Source: Mycobacterium sp. Aquia_216 (GTDB lineage Bacteria > Actinomycetota > Actinomycetes > Mycobacteriales > Mycobacteriaceae). Taken from it: DNA of 64,000 nucleotides. Shown here one piece after another: positions 34,166 through 43,152 of this stretch. The stretch is from the NCBI RefSeq assembly GCF_026723865.1, contig NZ_CP113529.1:434001-498000 (forward strand). Reading direction: 5' to 3'. The position numbers and the translations under genes were made by a program. Position 1 is the first letter of the stretch. Each line of letters opens with the position of its first letter. Under the pieces are notes generated by a model. It saw only the letters and a program-made list of their open reading frames with translations. It did not search any database and had not been told where the DNA came from.

Positions 34166-34723
34166 ATGCCCGTGAAAACCCGTGATGGAGAGGCCACGCG
34201 ATCGACGATTCTGGCCGCCGCGCGTTCGCAATTCGGGACCAACGGCTTCGAACGCACCACTATCCGTTCGGTGGCGTCGGAAGTCGGCGTCGACCCGGCG
34301 CTCGTGATGCACTACTTCGGCAGCAAGGCAGAGCTTTTCGCCGCGGCCTCTCGATTCGATGTCCAGTTTCCCGATCTCTCCGGCATTGCCGCCGACCGCA
34401 TTGCCGATGTGCTGCTGCCGATGTTCATCGGCGTGTGGGGACCGCAGGGGCCCTTGCTGCCGCTACTGCGCTCGGCCGCGACCAACCGGACTGCCGCGGA
34501 TGCGCTGCTTGCCGTGTTCGTCGACCAGGTAGCCCCGGCGCTGGCCGCGGTCGTCCCCGATCGCGCGCCCGAGCGAGCCGCTTTGGTCGGATCGCAACTG
34601 CTCGGCCTCGCGGTGGCCCGTTACTTCTTGGGCATCCCGTCGCTGGCCGGCATGGACGATGCGCGTCTCATCGAGTGGATGCGACCGGTGCTCGCGCACT
34701 ACCTCACCGATCCGGCACCATGA
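34166..34723 (+). CDS. TetR family transcriptional regulator
   Basis: The 185-residue regulator has a clear helix-turn-helix (RTTIRSVASEVGVDPALVMH, followed by YFGSKAELF). The C-terminal domain is short and hydrophobic. It is divergent from the two-gene FAD monooxygenase operon, with one operator before each. It is followed 4 bases later by a SnoaL-like gene on the same strand. The start at 34166 fits the promoter; the longer frame from 34103 runs through the operator. Confidence 0.9.
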   Translation: MPVKTRDGEATRSTILAAARSQFGTNGFERTTIRSVASEVGVDPALVMHYFGSKAELFAAASRFDVQFPDLSGIAADRIADVLLPMFIGVWGPQGPLLPLLRSAATNRTAADALLAVFVDQVAPALAAVVPDRAPERAALVGSQLLGLAVARYFLGIPSLAGMDDARLIEWMRPVLAHYLTDPAP

Positions 34724-34727
34724 TCTG

Positions 34728-35150
34728 ATGCACCCCTTCCGGAAGGCGGTCGAGGACCGCGACGAGGCAGCCATCCAGGCAATGCTGGCCGACGCCGTGG
34801 TGTTCACTAGCCCGGTGGCGTTCAAGCCGTATGTCGGCAAGCCGATCACCGCGGCGATCCTGCGTGGCGTACTCCGGATTTTCGAGGACTTCCGTTACGT
34901 CCGTGAGATCGCCGGCAACGACGGACGCGACCACGCGCTCGTCTTCGAGACCGGGATCTCGGGGGCGCCCGGCGTGAAGATCACCGGTTGTGACTTCCTG
35001 CATTTCGACGAGGACGGACTGATCGACGAGTTCATGGTCATGGTGCGGCCGCTGTCGGGGGCGACGGCATTATCCGAAGCGATGGGTGCCCAGTTCGAAC
35101 GGATCCAGCAGGAGGCCCTGGAACTGGCCGAGAAGTTCGCCACCGCTTAG
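34728..35150 (+). CDS. SnoaL-like / nuclear transport factor 2 family protein
   Basis: The 140-residue protein matches the NTF2/SnoaL fold: HPFRKAVEDRDEAAIQAMLA at the N-terminus, then FKPYVGKPITAAILRGVLRI and FDEDGLIDEFMVMVRPLSG. It starts 4 bases after the TetR stop, so both share one leaderless message. Its stop codon overlaps the end of the convergent SnoaL pseudogene. Function is unknown; it may modify or bind the product of the FAD monooxygenase. Confidence 0.8.
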   Translation: MHPFRKAVEDRDEAAIQAMLADAVVFTSPVAFKPYVGKPITAAILRGVLRIFEDFRYVREIAGNDGRDHALVFETGISGAPGVKITGCDFLHFDEDGLIDEFMVMVRPLSGATALSEAMGAQFERIQQEALELAEKFATA

Positions 35151-35490
35151 CGGGCCGGCCATTCGGTTACGGCAGTCAAAATTCCGACGCGTCCGGTGTC
35201 GGCTTCGCGTCGCAGCACCGTGGTAGCCAGGTCGAACTTCACGCCGGCAGTCGTCTCGTTGCCGAACGGGTTGCCGGTCCACCGGGTGATGCGGCATACC
35301 CGGTGAGTGATCCGCCAGCCACCGGGGTACGCACCAACGCGTCGTCGTACCAACCGGTGCCGTCCCAGAGCGGGTTGCCGTCGGCGGCCACATCCGCGGC
35401 GAAGATCCGGCCGAACAGTTGCCATCGCTGGGAATCGACCGCCAGCCCGTAGAGGTTCACCAGCTGGGTGATCTCCAGGACGTCGCTCAT
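35147..35490 (-). pseudogene. SnoaL-like gene with internal deletion and frameshift
   Basis: The start is normal: MSDVLEITQLVNLYGLAVDS and FGRIFAADV. It then jumps near residue 35 to AADGNPLWDGTGWYDDALVRT, a segment that in relatives lies some 50 residues further on. Near 35322-35327 one base is missing, and the reading passes into the frame encoding GGWRITHRVCRITRWTGNP and the C-terminus. So the central barrel is lost and the frame is broken. GGGGAAG precedes the ATG. The product cannot fold normally. Confidence 0.75.
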
Positions 35491-35588
35491 CTTCCCCATT
35501 GTCGGGCCAGCCGAGCGCGACGCGGGCACAAACGGCGGTGCCGCCATGTTGCGGTACGCATGTGGGCGAAGCACGAAGGGAGACGCGG

Positions 35589-36470
35589 ATGAAGATTCGC
35601 ATAGGAGTCGGGCTGGGCGCGGACAGCGCTCCCGATCGCCTGGCCGACATTGTCGACCACCTGGAGCGCAGCGGGGTGGACTCGCTGTGGTTCTCCGAGC
35701 TGGTGTACGCCCCCACGGTGGATCCGATGGTCGGCATGGCCTATGCGCTCGCCCGAACAACCCGCCTGAAGGTGGGCACGTCGGTGGCGGTGCTGCCCGG
35801 GCGCCATCCGGTGCTGGTGGCCAAACAACTGGCATCGCTGGCGGCCCTCGCACCGAAGCGGGTCCTGCCGGCCTTCGGGTTACGCTCGGCGATTCCGGCA
35901 GAACGCGAGCTGTTCGCGGTGCCCGACGGCGAGCGGGCAGCGGTGTTCGACGAATCGCTGCGGGTGCTGCGCCTGGCGTTGACCGACCAAGCGGCCAGCT
36001 ATCGTGGCCGCTACTTCACCGTCAGCGGAGCGGTGATCACGCCGAAACCGTCTCCCCCGCTGGACATTTGGCTGGGCGGCTCGGCCCCGGCGGCGTATCG
36101 GCGTATCGGTGCGTTGGCGGATGGCTGGTTGGGTAGCTTCCTTACCCCGGATGAGGCGCGAGCCGGGCGTGAGGCGATCGAGCGGGCCGCGCAAGACGCC
36201 GGCCGACAGATCGAGCCGGATCATTTTGGTATCTCGCTGGCTGTCGCGGACGGCGAATTGCCGGCAGAGCTGGTCGCTGCGGCTCGCCGTCGTCGTCCAG
36301 ATATCGATCCCGGCGACCTGATAGCCGCGGGCTGGGATCAGCTGCAGCGCCAACTCGACGCCTACGTGGATGCGGGATTGACGAAATTCGTCATCCGGCC
36401 CGCCGGCAGCGGACCACTGGACGGGTTCATCGATCGTTTCGTCGCCGAGCTGGCCGGCAGGCAGAACTGA
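35589..36470 (+). CDS. LLM class F420-dependent oxidoreductase, MSMEG_3544-like
   Basis: The 293-residue TIM-barrel protein has IRIGVGLGADSAPDRLADIV at the start and LPAFGLRSAIPAERELFAVPDGER in the middle, the pattern of the F420-linked TIGR03854-type family. DIWLGGSAPAAYRRIGALADG is the usual LLM block. AAGGGAG lies 6 bases before the ATG at 35589; the longer frame from 35499 overlaps the pseudogene start. It stands alone, convergent with the hemerythrin gene. Confidence 0.86.
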   Translation: MKIRIGVGLGADSAPDRLADIVDHLERSGVDSLWFSELVYAPTVDPMVGMAYALARTTRLKVGTSVAVLPGRHPVLVAKQLASLAALAPKRVLPAFGLRSAIPAERELFAVPDGERAAVFDESLRVLRLALTDQAASYRGRYFTVSGAVITPKPSPPLDIWLGGSAPAAYRRIGALADGWLGSFLTPDEARAGREAIERAAQDAGRQIEPDHFGISLAVADGELPAELVAAARRRRPDIDPGDLIAAGWDQLQRQLDAYVDAGLTKFVIRPAGSGPLDGFIDRFVAELAGRQN

Positions 36471-36480
36471 GCTCGACTCC

Positions 36481-37050
36481 TCACTTGCCTTTCAGGCTGC
36501 CGATGCGAAGCGAGTAATCCGTGGGCTTCGACGGGTTTTCAATGCTCTCGACGTACTCCTCGGGGTCGCGATCGACGATTTGAAGTCCCCTGGTGGTGGG
36601 ATGCTCGGCCATGAATTCGCTGTACTGCCGACCGAGAGCTTCCCGAAGACCGATCGGGGCGTGGTGACGGAAGTCCGCCAGCCCTTCGCGCTCCTCTTCG
36701 CCCATGTGGTCGTCATTCGCCAGCCGGGTGCGGCCCACCGCCGCCCACCACGACTCGGAACCGACCCCGGCGGCGCCGGCGTCGCGTACTCCGTCGCGAA
36801 TGTCGTTGTGATCGCCGATCGCATCGAGCGTCTCGCCCTCGGGATTGTCGGCGCCGCGCCGGAGCAGTTGCGGGTAGAAGATCTTCTCCTCGATGTAGGC
36901 GTGCACATCAAGCTTGTCGGCGAGTGGACGCCAAACCCGCTCGAGTGCGGCCCGGTTGGCCGGTGCCTGCGCCTGCAGATCGTCCAGCTTGGCAAATTGT
37001 TCGCGGAACCACTCGTGGTCGGCGAGGATCAGCATGGTGATGTCAGCCAT
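36481..37050 (-). CDS. Hemerythrin-like (HHE cation-binding) domain protein
   Basis: The 189-residue four-helix protein has candidate di-iron ligands at His12, His50, Glu54 (HAYIEEKIFYPQL), His81, His115 and Glu119 (NDDHMGEEE). Mycobacterial hemerythrin-like proteins of this size are linked to oxygen, NO or peroxide responses. The C-terminal 40 residues are outside the bundle. It is divergent from the NUDIX gene. Confidence 0.88.
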   Translation of the reverse strand: MADITMLILADHEWFREQFAKLDDLQAQAPANRAALERVWRPLADKLDVHAYIEEKIFYPQLLRRGADNPEGETLDAIGDHNDIRDGVRDAGAAGVGSESWWAAVGRTRLANDDHMGEEEREGLADFRHHAPIGLREALGRQYSEFMAEHPTTRGLQIVDRDPEEYVESIENPSKPTDYSLRIGSLKGK

Positions 37051-37182
37051 TGCGACTCCCAGCCTTCCTGTCCGCTAGTCCTTCGTCCGTCTCGACCGAC
37101 GATGCCAGACGCGCCGTCAACTCGCTACACCGTCGAAAAGCCCGATAGACGTATGCGCCGAGTCGCGGCCTATGGTCGAGCG

Positions 37183-37899
37183 GTGACGATCACCTATGAC
37201 GAGACGCTGCGGGAACAGTTCCGGGTAAATCTGGCGAGTCACGATCGTCGCACCGTGATCGACCCGACGAAGCGGCATGCCGCAGTCGCGGTGGTAGTGG
37301 TCGACTCGAAGGTCGGTGAGGACAGGGTGGATCCAGCGCCGGTGGATGACTGGATTGCCGGGCGGCCGATGGAAGCCGGTCTCGACGGGCGTATGGTCGA
37401 CGTTTCGGGAGGTGCCGCTTTCCTTCTGTGCCGCAGGGCATCCCGTCTCTCATCACATGCTGCGCAGTGGGCGCTGCCGGGCGGTCGCCTCGACCCGGGT
37501 GAGACCCCTGTCGACGCCGCGCTGCGGGAGCTGGACGAAGAGGTGGGTATCAGGCTGCCTGGCGCGATGGTGTTGGGGATGCTCGACGACTACCCGACCC
37601 GGTCGGGGTACGTCATCACGCCGGTAGTGATCTGGGGCGGCGGCAAGCTCGATCCCCGTCCGGCACCCGACGAGGTGGTGGCCGTCTACCGGGTGGGGTT
37701 ACACCAGTTGCAGCGCGACGATTCGCCGCGCTTCATCTCCATTCCGGAGAGCCCGCATCCGGTCGTCCAGATTCCGTTGGGGAACGATCTCATCCACGCG
37801 CCGACGGGTGCCGTGCTGTTGCAACTGCGCTGGCTGTGCCTGGAGGGCCGCCACGATCCGGTCGACGAGCTGGAACAGCCGGTGTTCGCCTGGAAGTGA
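37183..37899 (+). CDS. NUDIX hydrolase (CoA pyrophosphatase-like)
   Basis: The 238-residue protein carries a complete NUDIX box, GGRLDPGETPVDAALRELDE followed by EVGI, near residues 100-123. The preceding FLLCRRASRLSSHAAQWALP and the size fit the coenzyme A diphosphatase (NudL) group. An N-terminal extension of about 75 residues has no known motif. The GTG at 37183 is the most plausible start, though an ATG at 37153 is in frame. It converges on the MFS gene. Confidence 0.83.
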   Translation: MTITYDETLREQFRVNLASHDRRTVIDPTKRHAAVAVVVVDSKVGEDRVDPAPVDDWIAGRPMEAGLDGRMVDVSGGAAFLLCRRASRLSSHAAQWALPGGRLDPGETPVDAALRELDEEVGIRLPGAMVLGMLDDYPTRSGYVITPVVIWGGGKLDPRPAPDEVVAVYRVGLHQLQRDDSPRFISIPESPHPVVQIPLGNDLIHAPTGAVLLQLRWLCLEGRHDPVDELEQPVFAWK

Positions 37900-37911
37900 A
37901 ATTCGGGAACA

Positions 37912-39336
37912 TCAAGTCGCGCAAACCCGTTCGCTCGGGATCTCGTCATCGCGCGGCGGCTTCTCGGTTGTGGTCATTCGCCAAAGTGCCAGTGCCGCAC
38001 CGATAAATGCCGCGGCACCCGCGGCCGCGGCGATGAATCCCCAACCTCGCCGGATAGTGCTCAGGTCGATACCCGGTTGGTAGATCATCGTCAACACCGC
38101 GGTGCCCAGCACGGTGCCCAATTGGCGGGCGGTATTGATCAGCGCCGATCCGGCACCCCACCGGTGTGCGGGTAGCGCCAGGCCGGTAACCGCGGAAAGG
38201 CTGGGAAACACCAGCCCCACTCCGGCTCCGGTGAACAGCTGGCCGGGAAGGAAATCGGCGACGTAGTCGGGGTGTGGACCCACCCGGCACAGCCAGATCA
38301 CGATCCCGACCACGTAGAGGGTGGCCCCGGTCGCGGCGACAGCGCCGACGCCGATCCTGCCGATCAGTCGACCGGCCAGCGTGAGCGAGACGATGACTAC
38401 GACAACGGGACCCGGCGACAGGCACAGCCCGGCGACGTCGGGCGCTTTGCCCCACACGGCGGTCAGCAGCATGACGCTGCTCAGCAGCATCGCACCGAAC
38501 GCCGCGGCAAACAGCAGCAGGGCGAGGCAACTTGACCACATCGGCAGCACCCGCACCGCGGCGAGATCCAGGGCCGGCGATGGATGGCGCAACGAACGCC
38601 ATACCGCCACCGCCATCGCACATCCGGCACTCACGGTGGCGACCACGACCTTCGCGCCACTGGAAGCCTCGGGCAGTTCGATCAGGGCCCACACCAAGGC
38701 GCCCACACCCAGCACCAGGCACAGCGCACCGAACAGATCGGGAATCCCGGCACCGGTCGGGATGGTTTTGGCCAGCACCCAGGGGCCAGCGGCAAGGGCT
38801 AGCAATCCCAGCGGGACATTGACGAAAAAGATCCACCGCCAGGACAACTCGACCAGCATCCCGCCGACCGGCGGCCCGAGGGCGGCGGCCACGGCGCCCA
38901 CCGCCGACCAGGTGCTGACCGCAACGGCGCGATGCGATGCGGGAACGGCGGCCAGCAGCAGCGCCAGCGAGCTCGGCATGAGCATCGCGGCGCCGAACGC
39001 CTGCACGACGCGGAACGCCACCAACATAACGAATGATCCAGACAGCCCGCACGCGGCCGATCCCAGCGTGAACACGGCCAAGCCCCAGAGGAATACGCGG
39101 CGATGCCCGTATCTGTCTCCGAGCCGACCGGCCGGGGCCATGAATGCCGCGAAAACCAGGGTGTAGCCGTTGAGAATCCACGACATCGCCCCGAGATCGG
39201 CGCTACCGAAGGCTCTGCGGATGTCCGGGAAGGCGATATTCACGATGAACAGGTCCAGGCTGGCAAGAAATGCCGCGGCGGACCCCAGCAGTACGGTCAT
39301 CGCCGAGCGTGTCGCGGATAACTGCGTCGCCGTCAC
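37912..39336 (-). CDS. MFS transporter, DHA2 (14-helix) drug-efflux type
   Basis: This 474-residue membrane protein has about 14 hydrophobic helices. Motif A is GRLGDRYGHRRVFLWGL near residues 70-86, and FLASLDLFIVNIAFPDI near 22-38 is the DHA2 motif D1. It probably exports a hydrophobic or cationic compound with protons. The gap upstream holds a perfect inverted repeat at 39403, so a local repressor may control it, but none is adjacent. Confidence 0.9.
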   Translation of the reverse strand: MTATQLSATRSAMTVLLGSAAAFLASLDLFIVNIAFPDIRRAFGSADLGAMSWILNGYTLVFAAFMAPAGRLGDRYGHRRVFLWGLAVFTLGSAACGLSGSFVMLVAFRVVQAFGAAMLMPSSLALLLAAVPASHRAVAVSTWSAVGAVAAALGPPVGGMLVELSWRWIFFVNVPLGLLALAAGPWVLAKTIPTGAGIPDLFGALCLVLGVGALVWALIELPEASSGAKVVVATVSAGCAMAVAVWRSLRHPSPALDLAAVRVLPMWSSCLALLLFAAAFGAMLLSSVMLLTAVWGKAPDVAGLCLSPGPVVVVIVSLTLAGRLIGRIGVGAVAATGATLYVVGIVIWLCRVGPHPDYVADFLPGQLFTGAGVGLVFPSLSAVTGLALPAHRWGAGSALINTARQLGTVLGTAVLTMIYQPGIDLSTIRRGWGFIAAAAGAAAFIGAALALWRMTTTEKPPRDDEIPSERVCAT

Positions 39337-39402
39337 TGGTCCGCCTCACATTGAGCCCACCCACCGATCGACGAGACCGCATCGTCCGTCGAGCCCACTG
39401 AA

Positions 39403-39416
39403 TATAGTCAACTATA
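39403..39416. promoter_or_regulatory. Inverted repeat TATAGT-CA-ACTATA
   Basis: Perfect 6-base arms lie 67 bases upstream of the MFS start. The outer bases remain AT-rich. It suits a MarR- or TetR-type site, but no such regulator gene is next to it. Confidence 0.5.
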
Positions 39417-39451
39417 CTCAGATGGCTGGGGTCGCTACCGTGGGGCCCGGC

Positions 39452-40219
39452 TCATCGCGGATTCTTCTCGCCGGCCTCCACGGCAACGGCAAGCCTGTTC
39501 TCGGCGGGAGCTACCGGGCAGGTCGCGTAGTCGGTGAATGCGCACGGCAGGTTGGATGCTCGGTTGAAGTCGAGCGTCACCGTTCCGTCGGCGTCCGGCG
39601 CGTCGATCGAAAGCACCCTGGCGCCAGGGTATGTCGTCACTCCGCTTGTCGCGTCGGTGAATAGCACGCGCAACCCGCTCGAGGTGTCTCCGAATGCGAC
39701 CAGCGCAGACGCGGTGCCCGCCAGTACGAAGTCGATGACGCCGACGGCGCGCAGGTGATGTTCGAGTCCTTCTACGACAGCGCCCGTGGTGACGATCCTC
39801 GGCTCCTCATACGGTGTGAAATTGCCGACCACCCGCCACCGTTCGCTCGGTGGATACGCGGGAATACCGTTGTACGCCTTAAGGTGCGGCGACTTCGGAT
39901 CGTGCACGCGTAACGCGACCGACCCTGTTCGGCGGATCACCTCGATGCGGCGGTCACCGGACTGCACCAGCAATCCCCGTGCGCCCTCGACTGGTTCGAG
40001 CCGGTCGGTTCCGTCGATTCCCTGGATGTACACCGCCTCACGGTCGGCGCGCCATCGTCCCGGAAGGTCGGCGACGGCATCGAATTCTTCGGTGATCCAG
40101 TACAAGCCGGTGAGGCTGACCCAGCCGAATGGATCAGCGTAAGAGCGTTCACGCTCAGAGTGCCATTTGTTCCACGCTGCCTCGAACGTTCCTACGGTGG
40201 TATCTGCGCTAGTAGTCAT
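39452..40219 (-). CDS. DUF1684 family protein
   Basis: The 255-residue protein matches DUF1684: WHSERERSYADPFGWVSLTGLYW near the start, then FVLAGTASALVAFGDTSSG, and the closing DFNRASNLPCAFTDYATCP followed by PAENRLAVAVEAGEK. The Cys/Tyr-rich end is the most conserved part of the family; its biochemical role is not established. It is the last gene of a three-gene minus-strand operon with an LLM protein and an acetyltransferase. Confidence 0.88.
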   Translation of the reverse strand: MTTSADTTVGTFEAAWNKWHSERERSYADPFGWVSLTGLYWITEEFDAVADLPGRWRADREAVYIQGIDGTDRLEPVEGARGLLVQSGDRRIEVIRRTGSVALRVHDPKSPHLKAYNGIPAYPPSERWRVVGNFTPYEEPRIVTTGAVVEGLEHHLRAVGVIDFVLAGTASALVAFGDTSSGLRVLFTDATSGVTTYPGARVLSIDAPDADGTVTLDFNRASNLPCAFTDYATCPVAPAENRLAVAVEAGEKNPR

Positions 40220-40232
40220 GATCCTCGCTTAC

Positions 40233-41318
40233 TTACTCACTCTGTCGAACGGACACAACATCATTGCGACCCGACTGCGCGCTGAGCGGGCGACTCGGAA
40301 TGCGTGCGCGCAGGATGGGGGCGACCTCGGACTGAAACAATTCGAGGCTGCGACGCTGTTGGGCAGGCGTCACACCGTCCGCATCGGCGGACAGATGCAT
40401 CACCTCGTGACCGAGCTGCTCGTGATAGCGACCCACCTTGTCGATCACCTGCTCGGGGCTGCCCACCAACGCCGAGCTGCGCTCGACGAAATCGTCGATC
40501 GACTCGAACACCACCGGCATCCCGGCGCGGCGCGCGAACGCCAGGCGCGCCTCGAACATCGGCCGATAGGTGGCTACGGCGTCCTGCGACTTCCGGGTGA
40601 CGTAAAAGCCGGCGGTCCCCGCACCCACCAGGGCGTCCCCGGGGCGGTGGCCGTAGAACTCCCAGCGCCGCCGGTAGTGACGAACCAGCTCCGCATACGG
40701 CTCGATGGGGTTGACGACGTTGGCGGAGAAAATCGGATCGCCGTGCCGGGCCGCGAGGTCGACTGAGTCCTTACTCGTCGCGCTGCCATGCCAGACCCGA
40801 ATCCTGCTCTGCAGTGGCCGGGGGAGTGCCTTGGCGTTGACGAGCGGCGGCCGGAATCGCCCGGACCAGGTCACATTGTCGCCCTCCCACAGCAACCGGA
40901 ACAACTCGTATCCCTCGCGGTTGCGGTCCCACTGGTCTTCGGCGGTCACGTGGAACAACTCGGCCTGCGCGGCACCGTTGCCTTTGCCGATGATCAGCTC
41001 GAGCCGCCCGTCCGACAGGTTGTCCAGCGTCGAGTAGTCCTCGAAGGCGCGGACCGGATCGAGCAGGCTCAACGTCGTAACCCCGGTGAACAGAGCGATT
41101 TTCGAGGTGCGCGCCGCGATGTTGCTCAGCACTACCGGCGGGGAGGATGAGATGAACGGATCCTCGTGCCGCTCGCCCACCGCGAACCCGTCGAAACCCA
41201 GTTCCTCGGCGAGCACTGCCTTGTCGAGGACCTCGCGCAACCGATCGGCCGTGCTTTTCTTCGCACCCGAAACGGGATCGGGAACATGTGTAATCAGCGT
41301 TATCAGCAGGAACTTCAT
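40233..41318 (-). CDS. LLM class flavin-dependent oxidoreductase
   Basis: The 361-residue LLM protein has LAEELGFDGFAVGERHEDPF, then LSDGRLELIIGKGNG, which is the SDGR-x-E-L-x-x-G-x-G signature of FMN-dependent luciferase-like monooxygenases, and VWHGSATSKDSVDLAARHGD. It overlaps the acetyltransferase stop by four bases (ATGA) and precedes DUF1684 by 13 bases. The three genes probably act together on one unknown compound. Confidence 0.88.
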   Translation of the reverse strand: MKFLLITLITHVPDPVSGAKKSTADRLREVLDKAVLAEELGFDGFAVGERHEDPFISSSPPVVLSNIAARTSKIALFTGVTTLSLLDPVRAFEDYSTLDNLSDGRLELIIGKGNGAAQAELFHVTAEDQWDRNREGYELFRLLWEGDNVTWSGRFRPPLVNAKALPRPLQSRIRVWHGSATSKDSVDLAARHGDPIFSANVVNPIEPYAELVRHYRRRWEFYGHRPGDALVGAGTAGFYVTRKSQDAVATYRPMFEARLAFARRAGMPVVFESIDDFVERSSALVGSPEQVIDKVGRYHEQLGHEVMHLSADADGVTPAQQRRSLELFQSEVAPILRARIPSRPLSAQSGRNDVVSVRQSE

Positions 41319-41830
41319 CCGAAATCCTCACCAAGCAGCGACTTTTCGAACGGATGTCGGCCAATTTCCGCCGAGCGCAGCGATTGATCGTAAAGCGGGG
41401 TGTACCCCATCGATCGGTAGAGGGCCACCGCCTCGGGCTGCCGCCACCCCGTCGTCAGGTAGACGCGAGTGTACCCGCGCTGCAACGCGATTCGCTCCAG
41501 CTCGGCGACCACGCGCTTGCCATAACCGCGCCGCCGATAGGCCGATGCGGTCCAGATGCGTTTGAGCTCTGCCGTCGTCGAGTCATAGCGACGAAACGCG
41601 CCGCCCGCGACGGGCGCCCCGTCGCACAGCGCCACGGTGAGTACGCCGCCCGGGGGTTCGAATTCTTCGGCCGGATAGGCGAGTAGCTCGCCGTGCTTTC
41701 GTGTGGAGTCGCCGCCGTAGCGGGCGCTGTACTCGACGGCAAGTCCCTCGAGTTGAGGCGCTACGAGGAGATCGGTCTGGTGGACGGCAACAAAGTCCAA
41801 CACATCGAGGGCTCGGTCGGTTGTCGTCAC
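41315..41830 (-). CDS. GNAT family N-acetyltransferase
   Basis: The 171-residue acyltransferase has the acetyl-CoA-binding motif A TASAYRRRGYGKRVVAELER near residues 94-113 (R-R-x-G-x-G/K) and the C-terminal QPEAVALYRSMGYTPLYDQ block. It is the first gene of the operon with the LLM and DUF1684 genes. The acceptor is unknown; amines and small metabolites are typical. Confidence 0.87.
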   Translation of the reverse strand: MTTTDRALDVLDFVAVHQTDLLVAPQLEGLAVEYSARYGGDSTRKHGELLAYPAEEFEPPGGVLTVALCDGAPVAGGAFRRYDSTTAELKRIWTASAYRRRGYGKRVVAELERIALQRGYTRVYLTTGWRQPEAVALYRSMGYTPLYDQSLRSAEIGRHPFEKSLLGEDFG

Positions 41831-41959
41831 GCAGCGTCTCCATCACTTTTCCGCAGGAAGCAGCGGCGCACCAGTGACGGTCACCGGGAAGCTTCGGTCT
41901 ACACGAACGAAGTTACTGCCTGCCTCATTCCCGGCCGGTCGCGGATGAGTGCCCGGCGG

Positions 41960-42901
41960 CTACGCGGCCCGGCGCCTGCGCCCGCTGATCAGGTAGAGCG
42001 CGGCGCGCAGCTCGAGCAGCGGATCGTCGGACGGTTCGATTCCCGGCAGCCGGGGGATCGGGTCAAAGATGATGTGTTTCTGCTGCGCGGCGTCGTCGAT
42101 GGCGGGGCTAGTCAGCTCGAGAATGCCGAGCTTCCTGACCTCCCGGTCCGACGGCCAACTGACGGTGGCGTCGTCGACGGCATCACCGTCTTCGGCGAGC
42201 TGCACCGCCAGTGTGAAGCGCACCGGAGCGGCCGCGATGCGCTCGCGGATTTCGCTGAATAAATAGTTAGCATCCTTGGACGGCACGACGGACTCATCGA
42301 GGTATTCGGTTCCCGCCTCCGGGATCACGTGGTAGCGGCCGAATCTGCGCTCTCCCGCGGCATTGACGAATTTGAGCGCGCTCACGCCGAAGTACGCCTC
42401 CTGTGCGAAGCTGGCCGGGAAGGGCTTGGGCGCCTGCACGAAACGCAACGCCGCGGGGTGCGAACCGAGGAAGGCTTCCAGCGGCGACCCGGCCAGGTTA
42501 GCCGGGTCACTGGTAGCCAGCGCCCGCAAGAATTCCAGGAATTCGTCGCCAGTGCGTGCCGGGAAGCCATCGACGGAATGGGCGATGACGTCGGTGTGCA
42601 GGTGTTCGCCCAGGACGAATCGGACCGCGATTCCTTTGGGGAGAGTGTTCGGATCGGTGTCCGGAATGTCCGGGAGTCCGGTCGAGTCGGAGAAACGCAC
42701 CAGGACGGGCGTCGAGGCCTGCTGGAAATGTTGGGCGATGGACAGGTCGGCCGCGGCGGCCGCAGGCGCAAACGTTCCATTCAGCAGGACGCCTTTGCCG
42801 TGTGCCGGACGGATCCCGGGATGCTCACCGAAGATTTGAGTGAATGTCGCCAGTATCTCATCGCTGAGTCGCAGTAGCTTTTCATCTGTCGCTAATGGCA
42901 T
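41960..42901 (-). CDS. Small catalase-family peroxidase (SrpA-like)
   Basis: The 313-residue protein is a minimal catalase. The distal His is in RPAHGKGVLLNGTF (His34). FPARTGDEFLEFLRAL and RFGRYHVIPEAG are further family segments. It lacks the large wrapping and flavodoxin-like domains of full catalases. Such proteins act mainly as organic peroxidases. AGGAGAG lies before the ATG at 42901; the longer frame from 43189 is not coding. It is divergent from the TauD-like gene across about 250 bases. Confidence 0.87.
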   Translation of the reverse strand: MPLATDEKLLRLSDEILATFTQIFGEHPGIRPAHGKGVLLNGTFAPAAAAADLSIAQHFQQASTPVLVRFSDSTGLPDIPDTDPNTLPKGIAVRFVLGEHLHTDVIAHSVDGFPARTGDEFLEFLRALATSDPANLAGSPLEAFLGSHPAALRFVQAPKPFPASFAQEAYFGVSALKFVNAAGERRFGRYHVIPEAGTEYLDESVVPSKDANYLFSEIRERIAAAPVRFTLAVQLAEDGDAVDDATVSWPSDREVRKLGILELTSPAIDDAAQQKHIIFDPIPRLPGIEPSDDPLLELRAALYLISGRRRRAA

Positions 42902-43152
42902 GGTGCTCTCCTGTTGGACGCCGGGCTGTGGCTGAGTCCATCTAACCGGGTGGCCGCGGCAAGCGGGGCAGTCGGCTCGACCGCGCTGCCGCGCATCGCA
43001 AGCAGGTAGCGGCAAACGCCAAGCGCCAGTTCGAGTGTGCGAGACCAGGCCGGTGAAAATCGCATCGGCGCAGCCGGATTCAAACCATTCCTTTTCGGGT
43101 ACCGCGCGGGAACTCTGGAAGGATCCACGCAGTTCGTGCGGAGGGGATGGAA

